DNA from: Temnothorax longispinosus
Taxonomy: Eukaryota > Arthropoda > Insecta > Hymenoptera > Formicidae
NCBI RefSeq assembly: GCF_030848805.1
Contig: NC_092358.1
Location: 13,556,433-13,620,432, forward strand
DNA length: 64,000 nt
Direction: 5' to 3'
The notes under the pieces were generated by a model, which worked only from the letters and a program-made list of their open reading frames with translations, was not told the origin of the DNA and searched no databases. Position 1 is the first letter of the stretch. Every line of letters starts with the position of its first letter. Position numbers and translations under genes: made by a program. Below, piece by piece: positions 21,011-31,254 of this stretch.

Positions 21011-21404
21011 CGGTTCAGAAACAGCTATAAACGACGCAGATGGCGCGCGAGGAATGGGCCACTTTCCACACACGTGTGATATAATAAACTTTTGTCGAAT
21101 TGTTTAAACAATCACAATTTCTAAACGATACAACTACAAACGTAAGCAAAATCACTACAAAAAACTACAAACGATTTTGAATCATATGGAAAAAGTAAAA
21201 CAAAATTAAGAAATAATGCGATAATTAACAAAGTTCACTCTTGGCGAATAGTTCAAACACAACTATTACTCAAACGGTACAACTACAAACAATTTTTTTC
21301 TATATGATTAAAAAAATATGTGTGTGTGTATACATATACATACATGCACAATATATCTGACAATAAGTGTACCAATATATCTTAATCTTTAATATGTATA
21401 TATA
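21011..21404. other. AT-rich, no gene seen
   Basis: Sequence with scattered ACTACAAACGAT-like repeats (about 21120-21290). I see no coding signal. It is the right flank of the virus-like block. Confidence 0.4.
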
Positions 21405-21615
21405 TGTAGGTCCGGAAGTATGTTCCGGGACTTTTATTTTTTTACATCGGTATATTCCAGGACATTTGGCAGTTTCCAGGACTGTCCTGGAAAAAATTCA
21501 TGTCCTACGGCACGTTTCGGGACAATTTTTTGAATCTGATTACATATATATGCGTTATATTCCAGGACTGTACATTTCAAAAAACGTAAACAGTCCCGGA
21601 ACATACCTCTAGACC

Positions 21616-21619
<4 letters not shown>
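21405..21619. mobile_element. MITE with 27-bp terminal inverted repeats, copy 1
   Basis: Starts TGTAGGTCCGGAAGTATG and ends CATACCTCTAGACCTACA: the terminal 27 bp are inverted repeats with three mismatches. TA lies on each side, as in Tc1/mariner-type insertion, though the flank is TA-rich. 215 bp, no coding. A second copy starts at 46415. Confidence 0.8.
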
Positions 21620-21655
<36 letters not shown>

Positions 21656-21720
21656 TATAATATAATATACATAATATAATATAATATACATAATATAATA
21701 TAATATACATAATATAATAT

Positions 21721-21770
<50 letters not shown>
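21620..21770. repeat. (TA)n and TATAATA-rich simple repeat
   Basis: Pure TA runs with an inner ATAATATAATATACAT period. The TA tract is interrupted by the hairpin element that follows and resumes at 22128. Confidence 0.9.
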
Positions 21771-21774
<4 letters not shown>

Positions 21775-22127
21775 TGGTTATTTCTGCGATCCCGGACGAG
21801 CCCCCAAAAAGTGTTACGCTCCGTTCGTTATTCGTGTCGCGCGCACTCACAAACGCGTCCGCGTACTTCCGGGATCGCAGAAATAACCACTCTCGTTATA
21901 CAAAAAGGAACTCGGGTTTATTTAAACTCAGAACGGAATACAAGAAAGTTCTGGGAAACCGGACCGAACGATTCGAGTCACCAGATCAATCTGACAGGCG
22001 GTAATTAAATCAATAATTCTATGCGTCCCCGTTGTCAAGGGACGCGCTTCGGCTTGAAACTTCTGCGGAGCGAAGCCAATTTCAGCCCACGAGAACGACG
22101 TCTCGGCACGGGCGAGCGGGCGTAACA
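21771..22127. mobile_element. Element in (TA)n with a 26-bp perfect inverted repeat
   Basis: 21771-21796 is the exact reverse complement of 21868-21893 (arms around GGTTATTTCTGCGATCCC), with a 71-bp loop. The right edge reads GGGCGTAACA (22127), that is TGTTACG on the minus strand, and TA tracts flank both sides. It may be a minus-strand LTR remnant plus a hairpin. It has no coding content. Confidence 0.5.
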
Positions 22128-22715
22128 ATATATATACATATATATAAAACCCGAAATCCGTCAAAACCCGAATTTACTGGTAAATTCTAGTTTTAACTAA
22201 GCCCTTTCGGTAATTCGCGTTCTAACTGAAAGAATTTAGTTAAAACTAGAATTGACCAAATGCTTTAGTACATTCGCGTTTTAACTGAAATAATTCAGTT
22301 AAAACTAGAATTAACTGACCGCTTTAGTAAATTCGCGTTTTAACTAAAATAATTTAGTTAAAACTAGAACTGACTGATTGCTCTTAGTGAATTCGCGTTC
22401 TAACGTGTTGCCGGCGCGCTTGTCAATTGTCTAATACGTGCAGTCGTGCAAGTCAATACAGTTGTGGACGGTGCTGATCGTCCACAACGCGATGTGTGAA
22501 TTTGAGAAACGTCCACGACGCGTTGTGGACGGTGCTGATCATTCACAACGCGATGTGTGCATTTGAGAAACGTCCACAACGCGTTCTGCATAACTTGCAT
22601 GTACTTTAAGTTATAAAGCGAGGTCTACGCTGCCTACCGGCGGAAGTGGGTGCGGAAGGGGGGCCGAAAGCCCCCCCTTGCACCCCCGCGCGCGCGCACG
22701 CGCGCGTGTGTGTGT

Positions 22716-22932
22716 GTAAGAGACGCGCTTTAAAAGTATTTAAGTGTTTAAAGCGCGTCAACTAACCCATGTAGGTTAGTGACGCGCTTTAAAAGTATTT
22801 AAGTGTTTAAAGCGCGTCAACTAACCCATGTAGATTAGTGACGCGCTTTAAAAGTATTTAAGTATTTAAAGCGCGTCAACTAACGTATGTAGGTTAGTTG
22901 ACACGCTTTAAACACTTAAATTCTTTTAAAGC
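22716..22932. repeat. Tandem palindromic 60-bp units, about 3.5 copies
   Basis: Each unit is itself an inverted repeat: GACGCGCTTTAAAAGTATTT against AGTGTTTAAAGCGCGTC, with the spacer AACTAACCCATGTAGGTTAGT. Units start near 22721, 22781 and 22840; the last is inverted in part. Confidence 0.8.
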
Positions 22933-22935
22933 ACG

Positions 22936-22982
<47 letters not shown>
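22933..22982. repeat. (AC)n microsatellite
   Basis: About 48 bp of AC, then CGCGCGCG and a G run, inside the foldback element. Confidence 0.95.
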
Positions 22983-22983
<1 letters not shown>

Positions 22984-23583
22984 GCGCGGGGGGGGTGCAA
23001 GGGGGGCTTTCGGCCCCCTCCCGCACCCACTTCCGCCGGTAGGCAGCGTAGACCTCGCTTTATAACTTAAAGTACATGCAAGTTATGCAGAACGCGTTGT
23101 GGACGTTTCTCGCACACACACACGCGCGCGCGCGCGGGGGAGGGTGCAAGGTGGGGCCTTCGGCCCTCCTCCCACATCCACCTCCGCCAGTAGGCAGCGT
23201 GGACCTCGCTTTATAACTTAAAGTACATGCAAGTTATGCAGATCGCGTCGTGGACGTTTCTCAAATGCACACATCGCGTTGTGGATGTTTTTTTCGCTCA
23301 CTGAGCGATTTCGATGTTTGAGCGTAACACATGTATGTATAGCATTGCCGATTAAGAGATTTCGCGTTTTGACTGTAAGAGAAACACGTTAGACCGCGAA
23401 TTTACTAAAGCAGTCGGTTAATTCTAGTTTTAACTAAATTTTTTCAGTTAGAACGCGAATATACTAAAGCACTAGGTCAATTCTAGTTTTGATTAAATTA
23501 TTTCAGTTAGAACGCGAATTGCCAAGCTGGCTTAGTTAAAACTAGAATTTACCAGTAAATTCGGGTTTTGACGGATTTCGGAT

Positions 23584-24093
23584 TGTTAGTGGACCGCTCG
23601 ATGTTTTCGCGCGCCGCGCTGAAAAGAGCACAAAAAATAGTCAATAGCTCGTGTAAAACGGGACAAAAGTCACTTTATTGAAAGCTGGTTACAATGTCAG
23701 ATTCGCGTGGAAAGATCGCACTCGCTATTACACCACTTAGGCTTCGCTACGATTCGACTCCGTTTTTCGCTATCGACAAATACACGTGTCGCGTACGAAT
23801 TGCTAGGGCTCACTAAGCTCCCGGCCGGAGCAAGCAAAGCGATCGCGCTGGAGCTCCGAACTTTTCTGCGAGGAATTTCGAGACGTGAGAAACGCTGATT
23901 GGCTCCAAATCGTCGAGCGACCAGACTATTGGTCGCAGTACGAGCGATCACGCGATGTACACCTGTGGTCCGGGCGCGAGCGAAAACACCAAAAAAACGG
24001 GGGGAAGGCAAATAAACGCGTTTTGGAGCAAATCGAGCGTTCTCGAATATTCCCAACGCTCGCTTTCACTTTTCGAGCGTTCGATTTTCAACA
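23584..24093 (-). repeat. 3' LTR of BEL/Pao-2
   Basis: 510 bp, from TGTTGAAAATCG (minus strand, 24093) to the end CCACTAACA (23584). On the minus strand AATAAA occurs near 23675, a likely polyadenylation signal. A polypurine run GAGGCGGGCGGCA (minus, 24106-24094) stands just before it. Confidence 0.8.
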
Positions 24094-24282
24094 TGCCGCC
24101 CGCCTCTATTCAACGAAATGCGAAACAAACGGGGGTGAACGAGGTCGCATAAGTGCGCACGCAAATGAGACCTGAAGTCTTATGATACATTTATTTATAT
24201 ACACTATATACACTTGAGAGCTTAAACTATTTTGCACAATGTTCTTAAATCTAATGAGGAACAAAATAGTTTTAGTTTAACG

Positions 24283-25785
24283 TTATTCTACGGGTTCCGT
24301 GGGCCCGATAGACGCAGGTAACCGACAGATCTGCGTTATTGGTCGCTTCAATTCGGAATTGGCGGTGCGTAATGTAACGACGCAAACGCGACCGTCAAGT
24401 CCGGAATGGACCTGTTGAATCCTTGCAAGTTCCCACTTCGAAGGAGAAAGAAGGTTATTTTTTAGTAAAATCAACTCGTCAACCTTGAGATTATCGTGAG
24501 ATTCGGTCCATTTGACGCGCTGTTGCAATGAATGTAAGTAGTCCGACGACCAAGAACGCCAGATCTGTTCGACCATGAGTTGCACGTGTTGCCACCGCGA
24601 CAGCCGATTCGCATTGATTTCGAGTAATGATTCCTCCGGTACGCTGGTGAGCGGTCGACCGATGAGGAAATGACCAGGCGTCAACGCGGTAAAGTCGGAC
24701 GGATCGTCGCTGAGTGGCGAAATCGGTCGAGAGTTGAGGCACGCCTCTACCTTACATAAAATAGTCACGAATTCCGAGCGAGATAGGGTACGAGCACCGA
24801 TCACCCGCTTGAGATGGTGCTTAAAACTTTTAACGCCAGCCTCCCAAAGCCCGCCGAAATGTGGTGCAGCCGGGGGCACGAAATGCCACTTCACACCGTC
24901 ATTTGCGAGGATTTCTTTGAGGGAAGGGTTGTTCATAAGCGAGCGAAAGCTGCATTGTAGCTCGCGGTCCGCACCCCGAAAGTTCGTGTCATTATCGCTG
25001 TACATGTCCGATGGCAGTCCGCGTCGACTAACAAACCGATGAAATGCGGCAAGGAATCCCTCGGAGGAGTAATCTTCGACACACTCGAGGTGGATCGCTT
25101 TAGTGGCGAGACAAACGAAGACCGCCACGTAATGTTTGCTCCCCCTTTGACCACGGCCGACCACTGGGGTAATAATCATCGGTCTGGCGTAATCTATGCC
25201 CGTGTGAGAAAAAGGAGGAGAGGGATTGACTCGGGGATTCGGGAGATCACCCATTAATTGCATCGGCGTTTTCGCGGAGTATCGAAGGCATGTAACGCAT
25301 TTATGGATGTGAGATTTGATCATGCTTCGCGCCGAAATTATCCAATAAGTTTGACGGAGACATCTAAGCGTGTGTTGTGTCCCTTCATGGAGGGAGCGTC
25401 GGTGTGCTTGATCGATCAAAAGTTCAGAAATATGATGTCGCGGGAGTATGACTGGGTGTCGCTCATTGTAACTCAGTGCAGAATTTTTGAGCCGCCCGCC
25501 CAGCCGGATTAATAGATCTTTCCCGATAAATGGGTGGAGAGAGCGTAAGGGACTTGTTCGCGATACTGCGGCATGAGCTTTTAAAGCTTTCAAATCATCC
25601 GAAAAACAGGTCGCTTGTACCGATCGAAGCCAAAAGACCGAAGCTTCGTGGATCTCTTCTGCGGTCAAAGGCGACGTGATGATCGCCGAAGAGGCGACTT
25701 TATTTTTTAAGTTTTGAACGAAACGATGTATGCGGTAATACGGAGAAGTCGGATTCAGCTTGAGCACGAGGTGGGCAGATCCCAC
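24283..25785 (-). CDS. BEL/Pao-2 integrase, 500-codon open frame
   Basis: The best kept part of this element. The zinc domain shows HRRSLHEGTQHTL … CVTCLR (about residues 130-175). The core has the first Asp in SHTGIDYARP (about 205), the second in MYSDNDTNFRGA (about 270) and Glu in HFGGLWEAGVKS (about 320). The DUF5641-type C-terminus has TPGHFLIGRPLTS near 375 and ends ICRLPASIGP. All three acidic core residues are present. The frame starts inside RNase H and overlaps the next frame (25755-26513) by about 30 bp, so a frameshift separates them. Confidence 0.88.
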   Translation of the reverse strand: MGSAHLVLKLNPTSPYYRIHRFVQNLKNKVASSAIITSPLTAEEIHEASVFWLRSVQATCFSDDLKALKAHAAVSRTSPLRSLHPFIGKDLLIRLGGRLKNSALSYNERHPVILPRHHISELLIDQAHRRSLHEGTQHTLRCLRQTYWIISARSMIKSHIHKCVTCLRYSAKTPMQLMGDLPNPRVNPSPPFSHTGIDYARPMIITPVVGRGQRGSKHYVAVFVCLATKAIHLECVEDYSSEGFLAAFHRFVSRRGLPSDMYSDNDTNFRGADRELQCSFRSLMNNPSLKEILANDGVKWHFVPPAAPHFGGLWEAGVKSFKHHLKRVIGARTLSRSEFVTILCKVEACLNSRPISPLSDDPSDFTALTPGHFLIGRPLTSVPEESLLEINANRLSRWQHVQLMVEQIWRSWSSDYLHSLQQRVKWTESHDNLKVDELILLKNNLLSPSKWELARIQQVHSGLDGRVCVVTLRTANSELKRPITQICRLPASIGPTEPVE

Positions 25786-26513
25786 TCAGAAGTTGGATCG
25801 ACGAGATGAACGGTAGCTTTGCGCGCTTCGGAAGATACCGTTTGCAAAACTTCCTTTTCGATAGGAGTCGGGAGGATCGGCCACGAGGCCGGAAATTTTC
25901 TAAGCCACGGGGGCCCAAACCACCATAATTCGTGGTGGACGAGGTCGACAGCAGTAGAGCCGCGAGAAGCGCAGTCGGCAGGATTGTCGTGAGAACGGAC
26001 GTGCTGCCAACGTACTGACGGAAGGCGCGTCTGCACCTCGGAGACGCGGTTCGCGACGTAGGAATTCCATCGAGATGGATGTTGCTGAATCCAAGCCAAT
26101 GCGATTTGGGAATTAGTCCATCCGAATAATGACGCTCGCGGGAAGCGCAGGGAATTTTTTACCCAATCTAATAACCGAGTTAATAGAACGACGGTGTTAA
26201 GTTCTAATCGTGGAACGCTGACGGTTTTTAACGGCGCGACCTTCGTTTTGGCCGCGAGGAGGGTAACCTGAATATTCGTAGTAGAATGCACGATTCGGAG
26301 GTAAACGACCGCGGCGTAAGCTCGAATGGACGCGTCCGCGAATCCGTGTAATTTCACTTCGATTTTATCTTGACGCATCCCTGTCCATCGGGGAATGCGT
26401 ATTTCAGTAATATGAGGCAAATCCGTACAATAATTAATCCAATGAGGTAAAAGATCGTCGGGGATCGGAGAGTCGAAATCAATTTTACGGAGCCAGAGCT
26501 CTTGCATTAACAT
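25755..26513 (-). pseudogene. BEL/Pao-2 RNase H region
   Basis: 252 codons. Starts LMQELWLRKIDFD, the connection after RT. RNase H follows: LHGFADASIRAYAAVVYL near residue 54, APLKTVSVPRLEL near 92, and NPADCASRGS near 178. It removes the RNA strand during reverse transcription. Both ends run into other frames, so it is broken. Confidence 0.85.
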
Positions 26514-26540
26514 CTTGTCCGCGATGACTATCGGTGACGC

Positions 26541-27101
26541 TTATCCGAGGGGGTCATATAACCTTGCAATAAATGATAAAACGGAGCGTTTAGTATGAAC
26601 AGTTACGGCGTAAGGCGAGATTACAAAAGTAAACGAGTCGTCATGCGGGGACCAAGACAGGCCGAGGACCTTGAGCGTGTCATCGCGATTGATCGGATAG
26701 TCCGAGGATTCACGTTGGTCTTCCGGGATATCCGTCAATAGTTTGGCTGAATTCGCGGCCCATTTTCGGAGGGGAAAACATCCGCGATTCATTATGCCGA
26801 CGAGTTGCTTGCGTTTTTCGAACAGCGACGGAAGGTCGTCTGCTCCGAAAAGAACGTCATCGACGTAGGTCGATTCTTCGATTATTGAAACCGCGTCGGG
26901 AAAATCTTTACATTCGTCACGAGCTAATTGAAGAAGGCAGCGCTGCGCGAGAAATGGCGATGGCTTTTGGCCGTAAGTCACGGTGAGCAAGCGATACGGT
27001 CGAATCAACAGACTTTCGGGAAAGCGCCAAAGAATTCGTTGGAAATCCGCGTCGTCCCGATGCATGCGTATCTGACGGAACATCTTCGCGATGTCCGCCA
27101 T
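26541..27101 (-). pseudogene. BEL/Pao-2 reverse transcriptase core
   Basis: MADIAKMFRQIRMHRDDADF at the start is the RT block with the first catalytic Asp. STYVDDVLFGADD near residue 76 holds the YVDD box. KVLGLSWSPHDDSFTF is the thumb region near 145. The N-terminal RT part is in the preceding frame (26917-28545), so a frameshift lies near 27100-27140. Confidence 0.87.
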
Positions 27102-28545
27102 GTATACGTAACGGGATAGTCGCCAGCGTAAAATTATTGCAGCGATGTCTTGTTGTAGCTTCGGGTCCCGCCATTAGGAAATCGTTGAGAGTGGTTTTAT
27201 CGTCCGATTTGCTCGACGCGTTAAACACGACGCGTAACTTAGTAGTCGTACTCGATTCGCGTAAAACGAAATGATGCGGAATGTACACTGGGGGGTATCG
27301 AGAGGGCTCGTCGTAGTGTACCTCTTCCATATGCCCCATGGATTCGTACTCCTTTAAGAAATCGTGATGCTGAGCGGCGATCTCGGGTTTCTGCGAGAGT
27401 CGGCGCTCCATTTTGGAGTACAAGAAAGAAGTCTTTCGAAAAGTGTCGCCTATATGAGGGGGACCGTTCTTGAAAGGCAAACGAACAATGTAACGTCCTT
27501 GAGAATCGCGAGAATGCGTACTAGCGAAATGATTTTCGCAACGTTTTTCCTCTTTGGTGAGAGTATTTTGAGAGGGGATACTTTCGTCCTCCCAAAAACT
27601 TTGGATCAATGAATTCGTATCCTCGCAGGATACGCAATTCAAAACGGAAGCGGACTCTCCGGCTGGGCGCGCGGTGCCGGCAGGACCGGAGACGATCCAT
27701 CCGACAACAGTAAGCTGGCCCGTCGGGGTTCCGACCGGGCCTTGACGGAGGCCGTCGAGCAGCAGAGAACCGTATAAATCCGCGCCGATTAGTACATGAA
27801 TCGGGCGATTACAAGAGGGATCGGGATCTGCTAACGGTAAATCGCGTAGATGCGGCCACATTGCGGCTGGCTTTGTTTGAGAGGCTGTGTACGAAGTGAT
27901 TCGTTGGTATACGTAGCCCGAAAATGGGAATATCGGTTCCTGTTTGTCGCATGGCGCGAGCGTGAGATTAACTTGAGATCGCGCGACTCCATTAAATTTC
28001 TCTCTGAAGCAATGTATTTTTAACGCAGCACGATGACGCCTGGTTCGCATAGTCTGACAAAGAGATTCGGATATGAAACTGTATGTCGAGCCCTGATCTA
28101 GCAGCGCACGTACTTTAAATGTGCGGCCCTCGATAGTACTTAGATTAACATACGCAGTGGCGAGAAGTACATGAGGCGGCTGCGTTACATCTCGAATAGT
28201 ATGCACGTTTTGAACGGACGCGGAGGGCGCGGCCGGAGGCTCGGGAGCAGCGGCGACAGACACAGCTGACGGCGCGGAGGACGGCGAGTTAATCGCGGAA
28301 AGCTCACATTTGGTACCACTTGCTGTACCCTCGCTGTGAATCAGCGAATGGTGGACTTGACGGCATCGATTGCAACGTCCTTTGCTCGGACAATTCTTTA
28401 AGTAATGCTCGGTCCTCAAGCAGTTGAAGCAACATTTATGCTGTCGCGCGACGAGTCGACGCTGCTCAATTGGCAAACTTAGGAATTTATCACACTTTGT
28501 CAGACTATGATTTCCGGAACAACGGACGCACTTGACGGGCGACAC
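26917..28545 (-). pseudogene. BEL/Pao-2 zinc knuckles, protease and RT start
   Basis: 542 codons. The N-terminus has three Cys/His clusters: CVRCSGNHSLTKC, CFNCLRTEHYLKNC and CNRCRQVHH (residues about 6-70), gag nucleic-acid binding. Next comes a Pao-type protease with LLDQGSTYSFISE near residue 147. The usual DSGS/DQGS Asp is present, and IHVLIGADLYG follows near 250. Then comes the RT entry YIPHHFVLRESSTTTKLRVV near 420. The last 70 codons leave the true frame. In BEL elements gag and pol form one polyprotein, which fits. Confidence 0.87.
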
Positions 28546-28597
28546 ATTATTAATCGACGTACGAGCTTTGTTTCCGCGCGTATTATTCGACGCGGAG

Positions 28598-29492
28598 TCA
28601 AATTGCGACGGATAATCCGTGAGACCGCGTATAGCGTGGAGTCATGAAGTCATGAATCTCCTTATACGTGGGGTATGCATCCGTATCGCCTCGCTTCAAA
28701 TTCCATTCATTGCGCGTTCGCGGACTAAACTTTTGCGGTATAATGTAAACTAGGAGGTCGTCCCACGTATCGACAGGACGCTCGAGATTCGTTAAAGCGG
28801 CGAGAGCCGCGGACACGCTATCGCGAAGTTTTTTCAATTCGGTAACATTTTCGGTTTTCATTTTCGGTAAGTCGGCGAAAGAATGGATGTTCGCGTGAAT
28901 AATCGCGTTACAGTTGTCGTACTCGTCGAGAAGAAGTTGCCACGCTGCCTCGTAGTTCGCGTCAGAAATGTGAATATTATTAATTAACACGGCAGCCTCG
29001 CCGGAGAGGCTCGCCTTCAAGTAATGTAATTTTTGAGTCTTCGTGAGGGACTCATTTTTGTCGACGAGTAACTCGAAAATTCCCCGAAAATTTTCTCATT
29101 CCGGGAAAGCACCCGAAAAATTCGGAAGCGAAATACGAGGCAGATGCAATGACATGCCGAAGTGCGCGTCACGATAAGATGACTCGTTACCTCGGTACGG
29201 CGCGCTCGGGGCGTCGTTACTTAATTTACCGATGACCTCGTGGAGGTAGGCAAGAAGTTCGTCCTGTTGGAAGTAGGGGGTCGGCTTCCTTTCCTCCGGG
29301 GTAGCCGTCTGTAGCAGCTGGACGTGGAGGGCTTGAACCTTCTCCCAGAGGCCTTCCAAATTTGTCAGTCTCCCCTTCGTCTTAGGGAGAGTGACCTGAG
29401 CTTTGGGAAGCTTTTTAAAGTTTATCAGCGACCGCTTAAGTGTAGCAATCGCATCGCCTTGGACGATTAGTAAATTTTTGAGATCTAGAGAC
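28598..29492 (-). pseudogene. BEL/Pao-2 gag (DUF1759-type)
   Basis: An ATG at 29492 begins MSLDLKNLLIVQGDAIATLK, with helical sequence to about 29096 ending RISLPNFSGAFPE. The frame then shifts, and capsid-like sequence continues at 29020-28598 (MKASLSGEAAVLINNIHISD, LPKMKTENVTELKKLRDSV). LPRISLPNFSG and the following helices are typical of BEL gag (DUF1759). The open frame also extends upstream into LTR sequence, which is an effect of the deletion that joined LTR and leader. Confidence 0.8.
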
Positions 29493-29507
29493 ATGTCAGC
29501 GGGATGT

Positions 29508-29741
29508 ACTTTTCCGCGAGGAATTTCGAGACGTGAGAAACGCTGATTGGCTCCAAATCGTCGAGCGACCAGACTATTGGTCGCAGTACGAGCGATCACG
29601 CGATGTACACCTGTGGTCCGGGCGCGAGCGAAAACACCAAAAAAACGGGGGGAAGGCAAATAAACGCGTTTTGGAGCAAATCAAGCGTTCTCGAATATTC
29701 TCAACGCTCGCTTTCACTTTTCGAGCGTTAGATTCTCAACA
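29508..29741 (-). repeat. Truncated 5' LTR of BEL/Pao-2
   Basis: Matches 23860-24093. It starts TGTTGAGAATC on the minus strand at 29741. Everything beyond the break at 29508, including the LTR end and primer-binding site, has been deleted. Confidence 0.85.
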
Positions 29742-29851
29742 TATATATATATATTATTTATTTTTATAATCTATATATTCAAATACATTATGTTTATATA
29801 TATTATCACAATACATATCTATATTATTATTATTATTATATATTATCACAA
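29742..29851. other. AT-rich flank ending in the LINE target duplication
   Basis: TA/TTA-rich sequence. Its last 20 bases (29832-29851) are repeated, with one C/T mismatch, at 40791-40810 and define the LINE insertion. No gene. Confidence 0.8.
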
Positions 29852-30154
29852 GACTTCCGGACTGAGTAAGTAGAAAGAAGCACGCCTGTCAAACGCGCCA
29901 GTGTTTTTTCGAGCTTATCTGCCGTTCCTTCGCCGTGGGGCGACTTTGTTTCAAGTGGTTTGCATGCACAGATATGCAGGACTGACTGCAGATATAAATC
30001 GGCAATGTAAGAGCCAAATTACAGACGAGTTCGGGGATTCTGTATTGCTGCGACAATTTGGAGGTTAGGTGATAAAACCGGAAGCAGGCACGGAGAAACC
30101 GGTGTTGGAGTATCGCGAAAGCAGGTCGATAAGGAAGGGAGTGACAGGATTTAG

Positions 30155-31074
30155 ATGGACGAGAAAAGGAAGGAAGACAAGGAAAAAGATATTAACGTGA
30201 AGAAAGACGAGAAGGAGAAGAGTACGACAGAAAAAGGTAGAAGTACAGGAGGCAGGCCCACGAGGGCGGAGGAGCTGTCAAGAATAAGAGATAAAACAGG
30301 AAGTCAAGGATCAATTATAGATTACGTAAGGAAAAGAGAAAGGGACGAAGAAAAAGAAATAGCAGAAAAAGCCGAAAGAGAAATACTGGCAAATTTTAGA
30401 AAAGGAAAAGGAATGATAAGATCGCCGCCAAACAAGATAAAAAGAGAAGAAAGAAGAAGGAGGCGGAAAAAATGCTGAAAGAAATTTTAGCGAAAATGGA
30501 TGAACAAGAGAGAGAGAGAAAGAAGGATAAAGAAGAGATAGTAAAAGAGATACACGACCTGAAGATTATAGAAAGAGAGAAATAGTTTGGGAAGAGCAAA
30601 AAGCGAGTTTGAAAATAAAATAAAACAGTTGGAAGAGAAAGGAGAAAAAATGGAGAAGAGCGGAGGTGAAAAGTTAGTAAGCAGTGAATTAATGAAGAAG
30701 ATGAAGGAGATGGAAAGAAACTTTGAATTAGCCGAAAGGAGGAGAAGAAAAAATAATATAATTATAAAAGGAATGAAAGTAGAAAATGAAGGTGATAGAA
30801 AAGAAAAGATGGAGAAATTCCTTGAAGAAGAAATCACCAAAAAAAAATGGAAGTGGACAAAGTGCAGGTAATTGGCCGGGGAGAACACAAAATGACGCCA
30901 GTCAGATTCAATAGATGGGAGGATAAAAAGGAAATAATGACAAAGAGGAAGAAGATAGGAAAAGCAAGGAAGATATTTATGGATGATGATCTGACGGCAA
31001 CGGAGAGGCAGATACAAAAGCACCTATGGAGCATACTTAAAGCGAGAGAGAAAAAGGGAAGAAAGCAACGGTAG
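30155..31074 (+). pseudogene. LINE ORF1 (coiled-coil RNA-binding protein), decayed
   Basis: Translation in fragments: 30155-30478 (MDEKRKEDKEKDINVKKDE…), 30587-30871 and 30847-31074. Very rich in Lys, Glu and Arg with long heptad-like helices (KMKEMERNFELAERRRRKNN). NNIIIKGMK near 30756 looks like the beginning of an RRM-like domain as in ORF1 proteins. No zinc knuckle seen. Frameshifts near 30476 and 30850. Confidence 0.65.
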
Positions 31075-31254
31075 GATACCAAAGAATATGGATTGACAAC
31101 TGCGAATGAAAATGGAATGAAAGCACCGAATGCTAGAAAGCAGAGATGTTTTTCCGAAAGAGTAGAGAGGAGAGAAGACAAGGAGGGGGAGATAATGAGT
31201 GAGAGAGGAGAGAGAAAAGGAAAATAAGGAGGAAAAAGGAAGAGGATTAAGGAT

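Larger units (their letters stand above)
22140..23583. mobile_element. Nested foldback element with long inverted arms
   Basis: Left arm 22146-22410 and right arm 23390-23583 are inverted copies built of about 70-bp subrepeats (TAGTTTTAACTAA / TTAGTTAAAACTA blocks). A second inverted pair lies inside: 22480-22690 against 22983-23110, with a further copy at 23130-23290. At the core (22716-22930) lie palindromic units of about 60 bp and an (AC)n tract. No open frame is supported. The right terminus stops a few bases short of the left one, exactly where the BEL/Pao-2 LTR begins. Confidence 0.8.
23584..29741 (-). mobile_element. BEL/Pao-2 retrotransposon, minus strand, 5' LTR truncated
   Basis: On the minus strand: 5' LTR part 29741-29508, gag, zinc knuckles, protease, RT, RNase H, integrase, a polypurine tract and the 3' LTR 24093-23584. 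The 5' LTR retains only 234 bp, matching 24093-23860 of the 3' LTR with five differences by eye (about 2%). The other 276 bp, with the primer-binding site, are gone, so gag starts only about 20 bp from the break. No 5-bp duplication is visible. Pol is broken by several frameshifts. The family differs from BEL/Pao-1 (LTR and protein sequence do not match). Confidence 0.9.

Noticed and set aside
21434..21850. 138-codon minus frame
   Set aside because: Built on TA-rich simple repeat and MITE sequence.
23584..29741. 5-bp target duplication for BEL/Pao-2
   Set aside because: CGGAT-side and TATAT-side flanks do not match.
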